In this document: positions 1 to 6,547 of the stretch, one piece after another
Numbering within the stretch: position 1 is the first letter of the stretch
Layout of the letters: every line of letters starts with the position of its first letter
Assembly (NCBI GenBank): GCA_018971525.1
Contig: JAGXAR010000032.1
Location: forward strand, 1-38,421
DNA from: Nitrospirota bacterium
GTDB lineage: Bacteria > Nitrospirota > Nitrospiria > Nitrospirales > Nitrospiraceae
Direction of reading: 5' to 3'
DNA length: 38,421 nt
Program-made: the position numbers and the translations under genes
The notes under the pieces: generated by a model
What the model was told of the DNA's origin: nothing
What the model saw: the letters and a program-made list of their open reading frames with translations, nothing else
Database searches by the model: none

Positions 1-84
1 CGGCACGCGGGTGGATCGCTGAAGTCGTGCGAGCTCGGCACGGTCGACTTCCCCCAGAATGATCGGACGGGAATGATTGGCCAT
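1..84 (-). CDS. IS630-like transposase, N-terminal 28 residues (cut by window edge)
   Basis: An ATG at 84 opens a frame that runs without a stop to the first base of the window, giving MANHSRPIILGEVDRAELAR followed by LQRSTRVP. The pattern of a few residues, then 'I-L-x-E-x-x-R-A-E-L-x-R-L-x-R-S-T-R-V-P', is how IS630-family transposases (DDE enzymes that insert at TA) commonly begin before their helix-turn-helix. Only the start is visible, so catalytic residues and intactness cannot be judged. The element's 5' end should lie between about 90 and 145, but I could not define a terminal repeat because the other end is outside the window. The family call rests on a short match. Confidence 0.55.
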   Translation of the reverse strand, partial: MANHSRPIILGEVDRAELARLQRSTRVP

Positions 85-463
85 GAACCCTCCAGGGACA
101 GAGTGTACCCGGATGGTATATTAACATGATTTACGTTACGAGACACTAGCTTGCCTCATCCGTAACGCCCTGGAGCTCTTGCCGCTTCATCGATCTGTGT
201 TGCCCCTGTGCAGGGTCAGCATCACGCCGAGGTCTCCGCTCCGCCTTCGTGAAACAGTTCAGGCTGCACTGCTCCTTAGCAGCCGGACCCTGAACCGGTA
301 CGAGTGGATCGCGAGGCCACGGCGATCGCTGGTCCATTCTGTCCGGCCCGGAAGGTCAATGGGACGGTCGCCACGATCTGCCTGACGGTCTATACTCCTC
401 CGCCCGGTATGCCTTGGACACTCACTCATGTCTCCATCTTCTGATTCTCATGACTGTGTCTGT
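85..463. other. Intergenic region, no gene supported
   Basis: This holds the leader of the transposase at the window edge and the downstream side of the secreted repeat protein. Short frames on both strands are arginine/proline-rich with no recognisable motif and no good ribosome-binding site. An AT-rich patch near 115-145 may carry the transposase promoter or the end of its element. Confidence 0.4.
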
Positions 464-1255
464 TTACTTTTTCGGCTCAAAGGCGACGTCAGCCACTTTG
501 TTTTCTTCGTCAACCAAGAGCACAGCGTCATCGCCTTTGGATAACGTCGCCAGCCTCGGCTGAATGAGCGGACGCACCTGGTACGAGTGCTCTTGGCCGT
601 CCTTACTGCGAATGACAATGGTATTGTCCTTTAAGGGCTTCAGGATCACACCCGAGACCTGGTCGAGGTTGCCCTTGAGAGGCGATTTCTGTTGCCCGAG
701 TTCGGCCGCCCGATGCACGGATTCCACGCTCCCCATCGTCACGTCGACGATCTTATCCAACTCGTCGATGAGAAAAATGACATCTGCCCCGACGGGAATG
801 GAAGCCACCTTGCTTTTCGCGACCGGTCGTATGAGGTGAGACTCTTCCTTCCCATCCGTCGTACGAATCACCGCCTGATCGGATCCGGTGGGCAGCGGTT
901 CGGCGAGTTGCCCTCGCACCACACGATGGTGGCTGACTTCACCGGCTTTATGCACATCGACCAGCAGATTTTGATCGTTGATGGTGATCTCGACCAGATC
1001 TCCAATTTTGAGTTCCGGCAATCCCTTAGCTTTTCGCACGTTCATCGGGAGGTATCGAGGCTCTTCCTCACCGATATTGATTCTTGCCTGACCGCTTCTG
1101 ATGTCCTCAACCGTGCCAAGAAGCACCCGGTCTCCGGAAAGAAGCTCGGGATGAGTCTGCTCCAACTCAGACGCTGCGCCGGCGATGGAGATGGAGGCTG
1201 CTGCGAGCCACCACACTGATAAGACCATAAGTCGCCACAGACCATTTCGTGTCAT
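464..1255 (-). CDS. Secreted protein of three SH3-like repeats, function unknown
   Basis: A 263-residue protein with an N-terminal signal peptide (hydrophobic about 7-27, likely cleavage after AGA-A near 28). The rest is three divergent copies of a roughly 60-residue unit at about 46-102, 112-173 and 197-258. Each unit has a short strand with I/V-R, a charged D/E-G turn, an R-P or P-M-N step, K/R-x-A-x-(I/L)-x-x-G, and a closing strand such as IFLIDELDKIVDV (unit 2) or VLLVDEENKVADV (unit 3). This suggests repeated small beta-barrels, as in PRC-barrel or SH3-like domains, in the periplasm. Two ATG codons are adjacent; I use 1255 because the AAGGA is better spaced from it than from 1258. I recognise no named family. 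It sits 76 bp downstream of a LexA-like repressor on the same strand and may be co-transcribed. Confidence 0.75.
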   Translation of the reverse strand: MTRNGLWRLMVLSVWWLAAASISIAGAASELEQTHPELLSGDRVLLGTVEDIRSGQARINIGEEEPRYLPMNVRKAKGLPELKIGDLVEITINDQNLLVDVHKAGEVSHHRVVRGQLAEPLPTGSDQAVIRTTDGKEESHLIRPVAKSKVASIPVGADVIFLIDELDKIVDVTMGSVESVHRAAELGQQKSPLKGNLDQVSGVILKPLKDNTIVIRSKDGQEHSYQVRPLIQPRLATLSKGDDAVLLVDEENKVADVAFEPKK

Positions 1256-1331
1256 CATGATTCCTTTCTGGACTGCGGTTGGGCACACATTTTTAAGCTC
1301 TCCTTCTGATCATGCACGCATTCAGGGACCC

Positions 1332-1979
1332 TTAGAGATTCTTTCTCAGCCGGACGACCTTCCCCCATACCTCGTCCTGTTTCGTCACCGGAAGGTCTTC
1401 ATACTTCCGGTTCAGTGGATGGAGCATGCATTGGCTCCCAATGGGTTTGACTTGTCTGAGGATCATGGTTTCTGGATGCCCATCCGGGCGATTGGCGATT
1501 ACATAGTCTCCAGGCTTCCACTCGAGATCGGGATTCACAAAAATCATCTCTCCTTCGTTGAACAGGGGCGCCATCGAGTCGTCTTGTACTTTCACGGCGA
1601 ACGTGCGTGTCCCTGACACGTCCGTCGTCTCAACCATCGCTTCGGCATGGATGACACCAGGAAGATCCTTGCTTGTCGTCAGCTGTCCCATCTGCTGCCA
1701 GGTCAGGAGTGGAATTTTCCGCATGTGACCCGCAGCGGAATGAGAGATACTTCCTGGTAGTTCAACCATCCTTGTTGCATGTGCCGATTCGCCGGTCCGA
1801 AGGAAATCCACATCCATCCGAAAATACTCCGCAAATTGTTCCCAGGTGGCAGGGTCTTTGGGATCCTTGCCGGCAAGGATATTCGTGAGCGTTCGCAGAG
1901 GGACTTGAACAGCCGAGGCCAATTCCTTTTCCGTCATCCCTTCCCCTAATTCTCGATGAATCAGGCCTTTCAGGTTCAT
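1332..1979 (-). CDS. XRE-type HTH / S24 peptidase (LexA-like) repressor
   Basis: A 215-residue regulator. Residues about 5-60 form a helix-turn-helix (MTEKELASAVQVPLRTLTNI), and the C-terminal half is an S24/LexA-type self-cleaving domain. The serine lies in QDDSMAPLF (Ser135) and the general-base lysine in LRQVKPIG (Lys178). An Ala-Gly pair at 83-84 sits in the linker, where LexA and CI-type repressors cut themselves. By family knowledge it represses its targets until RecA filaments or another signal trigger cleavage. The start at 1979 is chosen because GGAG lies 8 bases upstream; an ATG at 1997 has a Shine-Dalgarno sequence too close to be useful. Targets are unknown; the repeat protein downstream and nearby mobile DNA are candidates. 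A second protein of this class lies at 30459-31004. Confidence 0.85.
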   Translation of the reverse strand: MNLKGLIHRELGEGMTEKELASAVQVPLRTLTNILAGKDPKDPATWEQFAEYFRMDVDFLRTGESAHATRMVELPGSISHSAAGHMRKIPLLTWQQMGQLTTSKDLPGVIHAEAMVETTDVSGTRTFAVKVQDDSMAPLFNEGEMIFVNPDLEWKPGDYVIANRPDGHPETMILRQVKPIGSQCMLHPLNRKYEDLPVTKQDEVWGKVVRLRKNL

Positions 1980-2051
1980 CGCTGGGACTCCGAGCATTTC
2001 CTGATGCAGCCGTCACGTCGGCGAATCAATGGATCCTCTCACACGATACAC

Positions 2052-2291
2052 TCACGACTGATCGGCTGACGGGCTGACCTCATTATGAGTACCAGAAACT
2101 CTTGCCGAGACGAGATAGTCAAACTGGGTCCGATGTCGAAGGCTGACGTGCCCTTCCCGACTGAGTCGATCTATGGCGAAGAATACCTGGTTAAGAGTGA
2201 AGTGAGAGAGGGCGCGGACCAACTCCTCCATCGTACAGGATCCGCACTCATCTAACTGCCGAAGAATGGCTGTCTCGACTTCCATCTGCAT
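2052..2291 (-). CDS. Small winged-helix-like protein, paralogue of the 28378-28581 product
   Basis: A 79-residue protein. It aligns with the 67-residue product at 28378-28581 across almost its whole length. The shared frame is a helix ending in x-C-(S/T)-x-EEL, a helix with L, then (Q/E)-VF-x-x-(I/V)-DRLSR-x-G-x-V-x-L, which reads like the recognition helix and first wing strand of a small winged helix. It has no signal peptide or membrane segment. The start may be 2291 or the in-frame ATG at 2285; AAGG lies upstream of both. It lies 72 bp upstream of the S24 repressor on the same strand. DNA binding is inferred from the predicted fold only. Confidence 0.65.
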   Translation of the reverse strand: MQMEVETAILRQLDECGSCTMEELVRALSHFTLNQVFFAIDRLSREGHVSLRHRTQFDYLVSARVSGTHNEVSPSADQS

Positions 2292-2969
2292 AGGCCTTGG
2301 TGTGGCGCTCTTACAGCAAGAGAGCTTCTTGCGGCGCCGTGATATCGATTACTCATCCATGGAGACTGTAGGAGCAATACAAATGCCAAGCTGGTTCTAG
2401 ACGGGAATCGAGTAAAATCATGTGCCTAGTTACTGAGGGATGTTACGTACAGAGCGCTTTCACACATGTCGCACGGTGCGAAAAGACAAGGCAAGATTAT
2501 CTCTGTACGGCAGTGCTAAGGATGTTGACCTCATGAGCTTGTTCTTTTTGCTATGACAAACTGACACAGTCGTGACAAAGGGACAAAAGGTTGAGAGTCG
2601 ACTCCTCGTTACAAACTCGAATACTCATGGAGCGCTCATTCATCGAGACAGTAACCAAGTCGTCATCAGATACGACGCTGATTCCGGATTTTCCTATTCA
2701 CATGGGATCCGTGTTTGGAATGAGGGGCGCCCTGGCTCAATGCTCACTGAGTCATCCCATGTGGCACACGCCTCTGCGCCTCCCGGACCTTCTCGTCCAA
2801 AGCATCGGCCGCTATGCGACGTCGCCGGACAAGAGCATGTTGCAGGTTAACGACGAATGACCTTGACCTGCCCCGTCTGTGGTTGTACCAGCCGCAATGT
2901 GAGTCAGGCGCATTGTTGAAACCTCCTCGATAACTGAGCCATAGAGAATTGACCAAAAACCGGAAAGAT
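2292..2969. other. Intergenic region with short palindromes, no gene supported
   Basis: No frame here has both a plausible start and recognisable content. Overlapping plus-strand frames near 2572-2860 look like chance. A hairpin GCAAGA-GAGCT-TCTTGC lies near 2318-2335, just upstream of the winged-helix gene. An odd palindrome TCGCAC-G-GTGCGA lies at 2469-2481, and a very similar core (CGCAC-T-GTGCG) occurs at 25391-25401 upstream of the FNT gene. The right part borders inverted-repeat copy A. Confidence 0.45.
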
Positions 2970-3095
2970 AGACCACCCGCCACTTGAGATACGAGTCCGT
3001 TCCGCAAGTTATGTGTGGTCACAGTTTTATGGTTTTCGGTCAATATTCACGTCGAGACATGGGAAGGAGTAGCAGGGTGGGTTAAACGAAGTGAT
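2970..3095 (-). repeat. 126-bp inverted repeat, copy A
   Basis: Read on the minus strand, this matches 6259-6384 on the plus strand over 126 bases with no gap and about 8 mismatches, most of them in the last 30 bases. Each copy contains the start of a small frame beginning (M/V)TENHKTVTTHNLRNGL. In copy A that frame diverges after about 30 codons and runs on as arginine-rich sequence, so it is probably not functional. The copies point outwards and flank a decayed accessory segment. The hsdR remnant begins within about 35 bp of the inner edge of this copy. Confidence 0.8.
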
Positions 3096-3129
3096 TTTTG
3101 CTGGAACCCCTGCCCGAGTGGATAGGGAA

Positions 3130-3525
3130 AGAAGGGGGGCTCAACCTCGCGAGGCGGCGTAGGTCGGGATCGAGGCCATTTGTGAATCGAGTTTCGATAC
3201 CCGTACTCTGATAGAGAAATGGAAGTAGGCGCGTGTGCGCCTGTAACTCACATGGTAAGCCCTGACTATACTTTGCCGCCTGCACTTCCACGCCGACGAG
3301 GGGAAATCCTTCTCTCTTGGCTTCTACGACCCCGGCTGCTTTCCCATCGAGATAGAGCAAGTAGTCCGCAAAGGCGTGCCCGCTTGCGAGGGGAAAGTTT
3401 CATAGGGCGACACCTCGTGAGGCTTGAAGATTCGCACTCTTGTAGTCCTGAATTTTCCAGCCAGCTTCCTCTAGCGACTTATCGATCTTTTCACGGGCTT
3501 TGTCTTCCGGGTCGGCATGTAGGTC
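3130..3525 (-). pseudogene. Type I restriction enzyme HsdR, N-terminal remnant with nonsense mutation
   Basis: A minus-strand frame from about 3525 reads HADPEDKAREKIDKSLEEAG, then WKIQDYKSANLQASRGVAL, then a TGA (3402-3400), then NFPLASGHAFADYLLYLDGK, AAGVVEAKREG, GVEVQAAKYSQGLP and FLYQSTGIETRFTNGLDPD. This is the N-terminal nuclease domain of type I restriction R subunits (EcoKI-like), with the PD-(D/E)xK-type segment ending in EAK. The stop stands where the family usually has arginine (V-R-x-F-P-L), so a CGA to TGA change is likely. Similarity ends near 3130, losing the helicase part, and no hsdM or hsdS is present. It is dead. Confidence 0.8.
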
Positions 3526-3862
3526 ACCTTTTACCGAATCAGAGAACGCCCTCGGGGAACTAGCATTCCAAGGACGTCTCGCGCTGAAAAATACCTATTT
3601 CCCAATGAGAAATCAACACAGGTAGGGAGTTGAAATTAAGGTGTTCTTGGAGGTTTTGCGCTCATCAAAGGATCACGCTCATCGGCGTACTGATACCCCC
3701 AGCAAAGCCATTCATCTCCTTCGCTCCCTGCCTGGTCAATCCAAGTCTTTCGAACGACTCGCTGTATCATCTCCGCTTTCTGTTCTAAATTTCTCAAGTG
3801 GGATATTTTTGGTCGGCAACAGGATTCTTCCTCTCTGAATGCTGTCAGTGCTCTATTTGTAA
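3526..3862. other. Decayed sequence left of the IS30 element; possible protein fragment 3636-3860
   Basis: On the minus strand a frame ending in TAA at 3638-3636 reads KAEMIQRVVRKTWIDQAGSE and then GDEWLCWGYQYADERDPL. Its composition is protein-like, but I do not recognise it. Traced back, it reaches the IS30 left end without an acceptable start, and the sequence on the far side of the IS does not continue it in frame, so it may be a C-terminal fragment. Nothing else is supported here. Confidence 0.3.
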
Positions 3863-3888
3863 CTTGGTGTCAGCAATCTAACGCAACG
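3863..3888 (+). repeat. IS30 left terminal inverted repeat
   Basis: 26 bases pairing with 4892-4917. Identity is strongest in the outer CTTGGT-TCA and inner TAACGCAACG blocks. A short dyad GGATA-ACA-TATCC at 3888-3900 follows, just before the transposase ATG. Confidence 0.8.
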
Positions 3889-3902
3889 GATAACATATCC
3901 GT

Positions 3903-4910
3903 ATGCAACACAAACCATATTGGCGGCTCAGTGATTCCGAGCGCGAAGACATAAGCAGAGGAATCGAGGCGGGACGCACGTTTGCGAATATTGCGCAGGC
4001 ATTGGGTCGGCACGCAAGCACGATCTCCCGTGAAGTGAGGCGCAACAGCGGAAAGAGCGGGTATCGTGCATTCTCGGCCGCACGACGAGGAAGACGCGCC
4101 GCGGCAAGCCGTCGCAAAGGAAAGTCGGTGCTGGCAAAAGAACACCGCCTCCGCGCCTCTGTCCTTGCGGGTCTCAAAAAACGCTGGTCTCCCCGTGAGG
4201 TCGTCATCCGCATGAAAGCGGAGTATCCTTCGGATATGACCATGCGCATCTCCCATGAAGCCGTGTATCGGTATATCTACGTGCTTCCACGCGGAACACT
4301 GAAGACAACCCTCATCAAAGGGCTGCGGCAAGAGAGGGCATACCGGAGAAAGCGCCACAAGGGAGATCATGACGAAACGCGCGGCAAGATCGCCGACATG
4401 CTCTCGATCGAGGAACGTCCCAAGGAGGTCGAAGACCGCTCCGTTCCCGGACACTGGGAAGGAGACCTCGTCATGGGAAAATACAAGCGTAGCGCCATCG
4501 GGACGCTCGTGGAGCGTACGACGCGCGATGTCATTCTCGTTCCGCTCAAGGCAAAAGACGCAATCAGTGTGCGCAAAGCCTATGCGCGTGAGTTGCAGAA
4601 ACTCCCCAAGGAGATCGCCAAAACCCTGACCTATGACCAGGGTAAGGAAATGAGCGAGCACAAGCCATTCACGATCGATACGGGGATACAGGTCTATTTC
4701 GCCCATCCTGGGTCGCCGTGGGAGCGCGGAACGAACGAGAATACGAACGGGCTTATCCGTCAGTATTTCCCCAAAGGTACGGAGTTTGACAAGGTTTCCG
4801 TGCGGGAAGTGAAGAGCGTGCAGCGCGAATTGAACGACCGCCCGCGGGCGGTGTTAAACTATTTGAAACCTGATGAGAGGATTAATCAACTCGTTGCGTT
4901 AAAAGTTTGA
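3903..4910 (+). CDS. IS30-family transposase
   Basis: A 335-residue DDE recombinase that cuts and joins the ends of its own element. The N-terminus has the IS30 helix-turn-helix (RTFANIAQALGRHASTISRE, about 25-44), followed by a basic linker. The catalytic core shows the three acidic positions: Asp in GHWEGDLVMG (about 188-197), Asp in TYDQGKEM (about 243-250) and Glu in NENTNGLIRQYFPKG, which includes the family's N-G-L-I-R-Q-x-F-P-K-G signature. Length is within the usual 310-380. No frameshift or missing residue is seen, so it could be active. It is the only gene of the element; its stop falls inside the right terminal repeat. The Shine-Dalgarno sequence is weak and a small dyad overlaps the start region, as expected for a poorly translated transposase. 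Confidence 0.92.
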   Translation: MQHKPYWRLSDSEREDISRGIEAGRTFANIAQALGRHASTISREVRRNSGKSGYRAFSAARRGRRAAASRRKGKSVLAKEHRLRASVLAGLKKRWSPREVVIRMKAEYPSDMTMRISHEAVYRYIYVLPRGTLKTTLIKGLRQERAYRRKRHKGDHDETRGKIADMLSIEERPKEVEDRSVPGHWEGDLVMGKYKRSAIGTLVERTTRDVILVPLKAKDAISVRKAYARELQKLPKEIAKTLTYDQGKEMSEHKPFTIDTGIQVYFAHPGSPWERGTNENTNGLIRQYFPKGTEFDKVSVREVKSVQRELNDRPRAVLNYLKPDERINQLVALKV

Positions 4911-4917
4911 AACCAAG
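4892..4917 (-). repeat. IS30 right terminal inverted repeat
   Basis: The inverted partner of 3863-3888. It overlaps the last codons and stop of the transposase gene. Confidence 0.8.
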
Positions 4918-5253
4918 AAAGTTACTCGTTTTTATTTTTTCCAAAAGGGACCCCGGGCTCTGTACCGATCTGGATGGGACCCAAATGGGGCCTATGGAAG
5001 TGCCGACGACCCAAATTGCCGGCCTTGAGGGCATCTTATGTGGTTGCGCCTGGGTTGCGGAAAAGCGGACAGGTGGCCCGACTCTGGCCCATTCCTGTCC
5101 GCTCAATCCCCTGTGTTTATACAGTGATTGCTGGATCAGAGCAATTACCTATGAGCCTCATAAGCCGCAGGTAACCCGTTCATTCCGGGACACCGCCACT
5201 ATATTTTCCAGGGGTCACGACGTACCCCGGCTCTGGGCCGCACCGCTGGGTCA
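4918..5253. other. Decayed sequence right of IS30, with a 10-bp hairpin at 5064-5103
   Basis: No gene is supported. AGCGGACAGG at 5064-5073 pairs perfectly with CCTGTCCGCT at 5094-5103 around a 20-base loop that itself contains GGCC blocks. There is no T-run on either strand, so it is not a normal terminator. It may be the end of a lost mobile element, but the matching end is absent. Confidence 0.4.
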
Positions 5254-5508
5254 ACCCCTCTGATCGCTGAAGACAGCTTGACCAAAGCGATCGCCCAAAA
5301 GCTGAATCTGAGCATCAAAACCGTTGAAACCCACCGGCGCGAACGGATGCGCCGGCTCGACATCCATGTTGTGGCGGGGCTGGTTCGGTGTGCGATCAGG
5401 ACGGGCCTTGTCACGTTGGGAACGGAGCCGGACCGGCCTCCCTTCATGCTCCCTCCCTCACATGCGCTGAGCCTAACAGGCTCGCAGATGGCCATTCTCT
5501 TCTCCTGA
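5254..5508 (+). pseudogene. LuxR/NarL-type regulator, C-terminal HTH remnant
   Basis: The frame reads LIAEDSLTKAIAQKLNLSIK, then TVETHRRERMRRLDIHVVAG and LVRCAIRTGLV. This is the GerE/LuxR helix-turn-helix of NarL-type response regulators, whose normal form is about 'EIA-x-x-L-x-(I/L)-S-x-KTVETHR-x-x-(I/M)-M-x-K-L-x-(I/L)-x...LVRYAIR-x-G-L'. Nothing upstream encodes the receiver domain, the conserved E-G-x-x-(S/N)-K-E-I-A is altered to EDSLTKAIA, and a roughly 28-residue tail of unrelated sequence follows. A TTG at 5278 could open the frame, but no ribosome-binding site supports it. I infer a truncated relic inside the decayed segment. Confidence 0.75.
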
Positions 5509-5747
5509 TAGCAAGGTTTCCCCTCTCAACATGTGCTTTCAGTCTCTGTGTCAGGCCCTCGGGCACATTCGGCGGGTCCCTTGCCCATGCGTGGTCCAAT
5601 CTCGCCCCAGGTGTTTTTCTTTGTGGTTTCAGGGTTTCCCTGATACCGCTCACGCTAAGTTTGTGTGATTGTATAGGTAAAAACAACTCATCCATGAATT
5701 CATCGACTGAGATGGGAATCAATAGAGGGCGGAGAGCACGAACGTCT

Positions 5748-5772
5748 CACAGGCTTTCCTGGAGAGCCTGTG
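5748..5772 (+). promoter_or_regulatory. Leader hairpin just upstream of the lipoprotein ribosome-binding site
   Basis: CACAGGCT (5748-5755) pairs perfectly with AGCCTGTG (5765-5772) around a 9-base loop, ending 2 bases before AAGGAG (5775-5780). It could stabilise the transcript or affect translation of the gene at 5789. The role is inference. Confidence 0.4.
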
Positions 5773-5788
5773 CTAAGGAGATAGAGAG

Positions 5789-6160
5789 ATGATATCGCAC
5801 AAATCTAAATATGGTGTACTTGCAGCCTTTCCCCTGGCGGCCTTGCTTGGCCTCATAGGGTGCAGCGGTGTAGCCGCTACGCAGGTGGAGAGTACGCTTG
5901 CATCCAATGGAAGCGCCGACGATCACATGGCAGCGGCGACGCTCTACCAGAGTAAGGCAGAGCAATTAGCAGCGGAGGCGGATCGCTATGAAGCGGAGGC
6001 GTCAAAGATTGGACCCCACGAAGACCCCAAGGGCTATCGGCGGGGAGGGTTAACGACTGTCGCGCGGGAGAAGCGGAACGCTGCCGGACACATGCAGGAG
6101 CTATACGTAGTCCATCTCGAAAAAGCTCTAACCATGTATGGGATGAAGAAGCCAGAATAA
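5789..6160 (+). CDS. Small lipoprotein with alanine-rich helical region
   Basis: A 123-residue protein. The first 25 residues are a lipoprotein signal (hydrophobic LAAFPLAALLGLIG then Cys25), so the mature part should be anchored in the cell envelope. The mature part is mostly helical and rich in Ala, Glu, Lys and Tyr: a stretch near 47-68 containing AAATLYQSKAEQLAAEADRY, a conserved-looking turn near 75-85 with EDPKGYRRGGL, then HMQELYVVHLEKALTMYG. I believe similar proteins occur in Nitrospira genomes but know no function. AAGGAG lies 8 bases before the ATG, a strong hairpin precedes it and a clean terminator follows. It is the only complete, well-equipped gene inside the decayed 3-6.2 kb segment apart from the IS30 transposase, so it is probably expressed as a single gene. 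Confidence 0.8.
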   Translation: MISHKSKYGVLAAFPLAALLGLIGCSGVAATQVESTLASNGSADDHMAAATLYQSKAEQLAAEADRYEAEASKIGPHEDPKGYRRGGLTTVAREKRNAAGHMQELYVVHLEKALTMYGMKKPE

Positions 6161-6191
6161 GCAATCGAGTCGGCCGTTGGAGGCTGGTGAG

Positions 6192-6229
6192 GGGGCAACA
6201 CTGCAGGGAGGGTGTTGCCCCTTCTTGTT
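6192..6229 (+). terminator. Rho-independent terminator
   Basis: GGGGCAACAC (6192-6201) pairs perfectly with GTGTTGCCCC (6212-6221) around a 10-base loop and is followed by TTCTTGTTT. It lies 31 bp after the lipoprotein stop and closes that single-gene unit. Confidence 0.88.
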
Positions 6230-6258
6230 TATCCAGTCCGGCAGGGCTTCCATCGCAC

Positions 6259-6384
6259 ATCACTTCGTTTAACCCACCCTGCTACTCCTTCCCATGTCCC
6301 GACGTGAATAGTGACCGAAAACCACAAAACTGTGACCACACATAACTTGCGGAACGGACTCCTATGTCAGGTGGCCGGGGGTCT
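6259..6384 (+). repeat. 126-bp inverted repeat, copy B
   Basis: The partner of 2970-3095 in inverted orientation, gap-free with about 8 mismatches. The first 96 or so bases have only three differences. This copy holds the better-preserved version of the small membrane frame starting at 6311. Confidence 0.8.
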
Positions 6385-6451
6385 CTTTTTCTGGTTCCTC
6401 GCCATCTTTCTCGTTATGATCCCACAATGGCTTCCTCCAGTTCGACCATGA
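6311..6451 (+). CDS. Possible 46-residue single-pass membrane protein
   Basis: A GTG at 6311 opens a 46-codon frame: VTENHKTVTTHNLRNGLLCQ, then VAGGLFFWFLAIFLVMIPQW, then LPPVRP and a TGA. The first 20 residues are polar and the next 20 form one convincing transmembrane helix. The N-terminal part is also encoded in inverted-repeat copy A, where an ATG replaces the GTG and the hydrophobic part has decayed. The translated similarity is maintained across the repeat, but the underlying DNA is also nearly identical, so coding constraint cannot be shown. No strong ribosome-binding site is present. It could be a real small protein or the truncated start of a larger membrane protein. Confidence 0.35.
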   Translation: MTENHKTVTTHNLRNGLLCQVAGGLFFWFLAIFLVMIPQWLPPVRP

Positions 6452-6547
6452 ACATCCATGATGTAATCGATCTCAATGACCCCAACGGTCAACCGACCAC
6501 CAACCTGGCGGCACTGTCATCCTTTATACACCGGTCCTCTTGACTCG

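Larger units (their letters stand above)
3863..4917 (+). mobile_element. IS30-family insertion sequence, apparently complete (1055 bp)
   Basis: The element is bounded by 26-bp imperfect terminal inverted repeats at 3863-3888 and 4892-4917, each starting CTTGGT and ending TAACGCAACG when read inwards, with 20 of 26 positions identical. It carries one full-length IS30 transposase gene. The dinucleotide AA flanks both sides (3861-3862 and 4918-4919), consistent with the 2-3 bp target duplications of IS30 elements, though two bases could match by chance. Length, single frame and the transposase stop lying inside the right repeat all fit the family. Confidence 0.85.

Noticed and set aside
2572-2860. 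Two overlapping plus-strand frames of about 90 codons
   Set aside because: No ribosome-binding site or motif, and they overlap each other in different frames.
2744-3043. A 99-codon minus-strand frame starting MTENHKTVTTHNLRNGL
   Set aside because: Only the first 30 or so codons match the repeat copy B frame; the rest is arginine-rich and unlike a protein. Treated as part of the inverted repeat.
4907-5263. A 118-codon plus-strand frame after the IS30 transposase
   Set aside because: It overlaps the transposase stop, has no start signal, and passes through a hairpin and decayed sequence.
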